Assembly (NCBI GenBank): GCA_023458055.1
Contig: JAEXAW010000098.1
Span: forward strand, 1-11,607
DNA length: 11,607 bases
From: Pseudomonadota bacterium
GTDB lineage: Bacteria > Pseudomonadota > Alphaproteobacteria > Sphingomonadales > Sphingomonadaceae
Direction: 5' to 3'
The notes beneath the pieces are model-generated. The model ran no database searches. It saw only the letters and a list, made by a program, of their open reading frames with translations, and was not told where the DNA came from. The position numbers were made by a program, and so were the translations under genes. This document shows, in pieces, positions 11,576 through 11,607 of this stretch (the first letter of the stretch is position 1; every line of letters starts with the position of its first letter).

Positions 11576-11607
11576 GGGGGGGGGGGGCCCCCCCCCCCCC
11601 CCCACCC
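11576..11607. other. Homopolymer G/C run, probable contig-end artefact
   Basis: Twelve G are followed by sixteen C and then ACCC. No such run occurs elsewhere in the window, and it lies exactly where a repeat was being read at the window's end. It is most simply a sequencing or assembly artefact and not real sequence. Confidence 0.7.

Overview
The window is GC-rich DNA from what looks like a sphingomonad (Alphaproteobacteria, Sphingomonadales). That rests on the GC-rich, NCG/NCC-heavy codon use, the protein families (a DUF6127-like protein; a small membrane protein of a kind common in this order), and two intergenic palindromic repeat families of sphingomonad type. It ends in a 12-G plus 16-C homopolymer run that looks like an assembly or contig-end artefact.

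The backbone is the head and packaging module of a HK97-type phage relative, in the order seen in Rhodobacter-type gene transfer agents (GTAs): terminase large subunit (491-1930), portal (3747-4949), a small membrane-anchored DUF6127-like protein in the g3.5 position (5457-5795), prohead protease (5792-6223, overlapping the previous gene by GTGA) and HK97-fold major capsid protein (7097-8248). All carry the expected motifs and look intact. Connector and tail genes are not present after the capsid. Instead there is a tail-fibre-like protein with a C-terminal Peptidase_S74 intramolecular chaperone domain (9882-11255) and a possible 49-residue ORF. The module therefore looks like a GTA-like or domesticated prophage locus that has been opened up and rearranged.

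Three minus-strand genes sit between the plus-strand phage genes: a four-helix membrane protein (2552-2989), a solo GIY-YIG nuclease (6564-6872) and an unrecognised proline-rich protein with membrane segments (8812-9435). The GIY-YIG gene lies inside a 654-bp unit bounded by perfect 41-bp inverted repeats (6387-6427 and 7000-7040), with a further inverted pair inside. It looks like a small mobile unit.

The other gaps are largely filled by two repeat families. Family A (up to about 250 bp) and family B (about 130-150 bp) are each a chain of hairpins with fixed flanks and arms that vary in sequence but stay complementary. Together the repeats occupy roughly a quarter of the window by my count. 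A and B are joined at a near-constant junction, and A halves are joined by a recurring linker, so they behave as composite units. One B hairpin has become part of the coding sequence at the 3' end of the S74 gene. I saw no tRNA, rRNA or CRISPR array.
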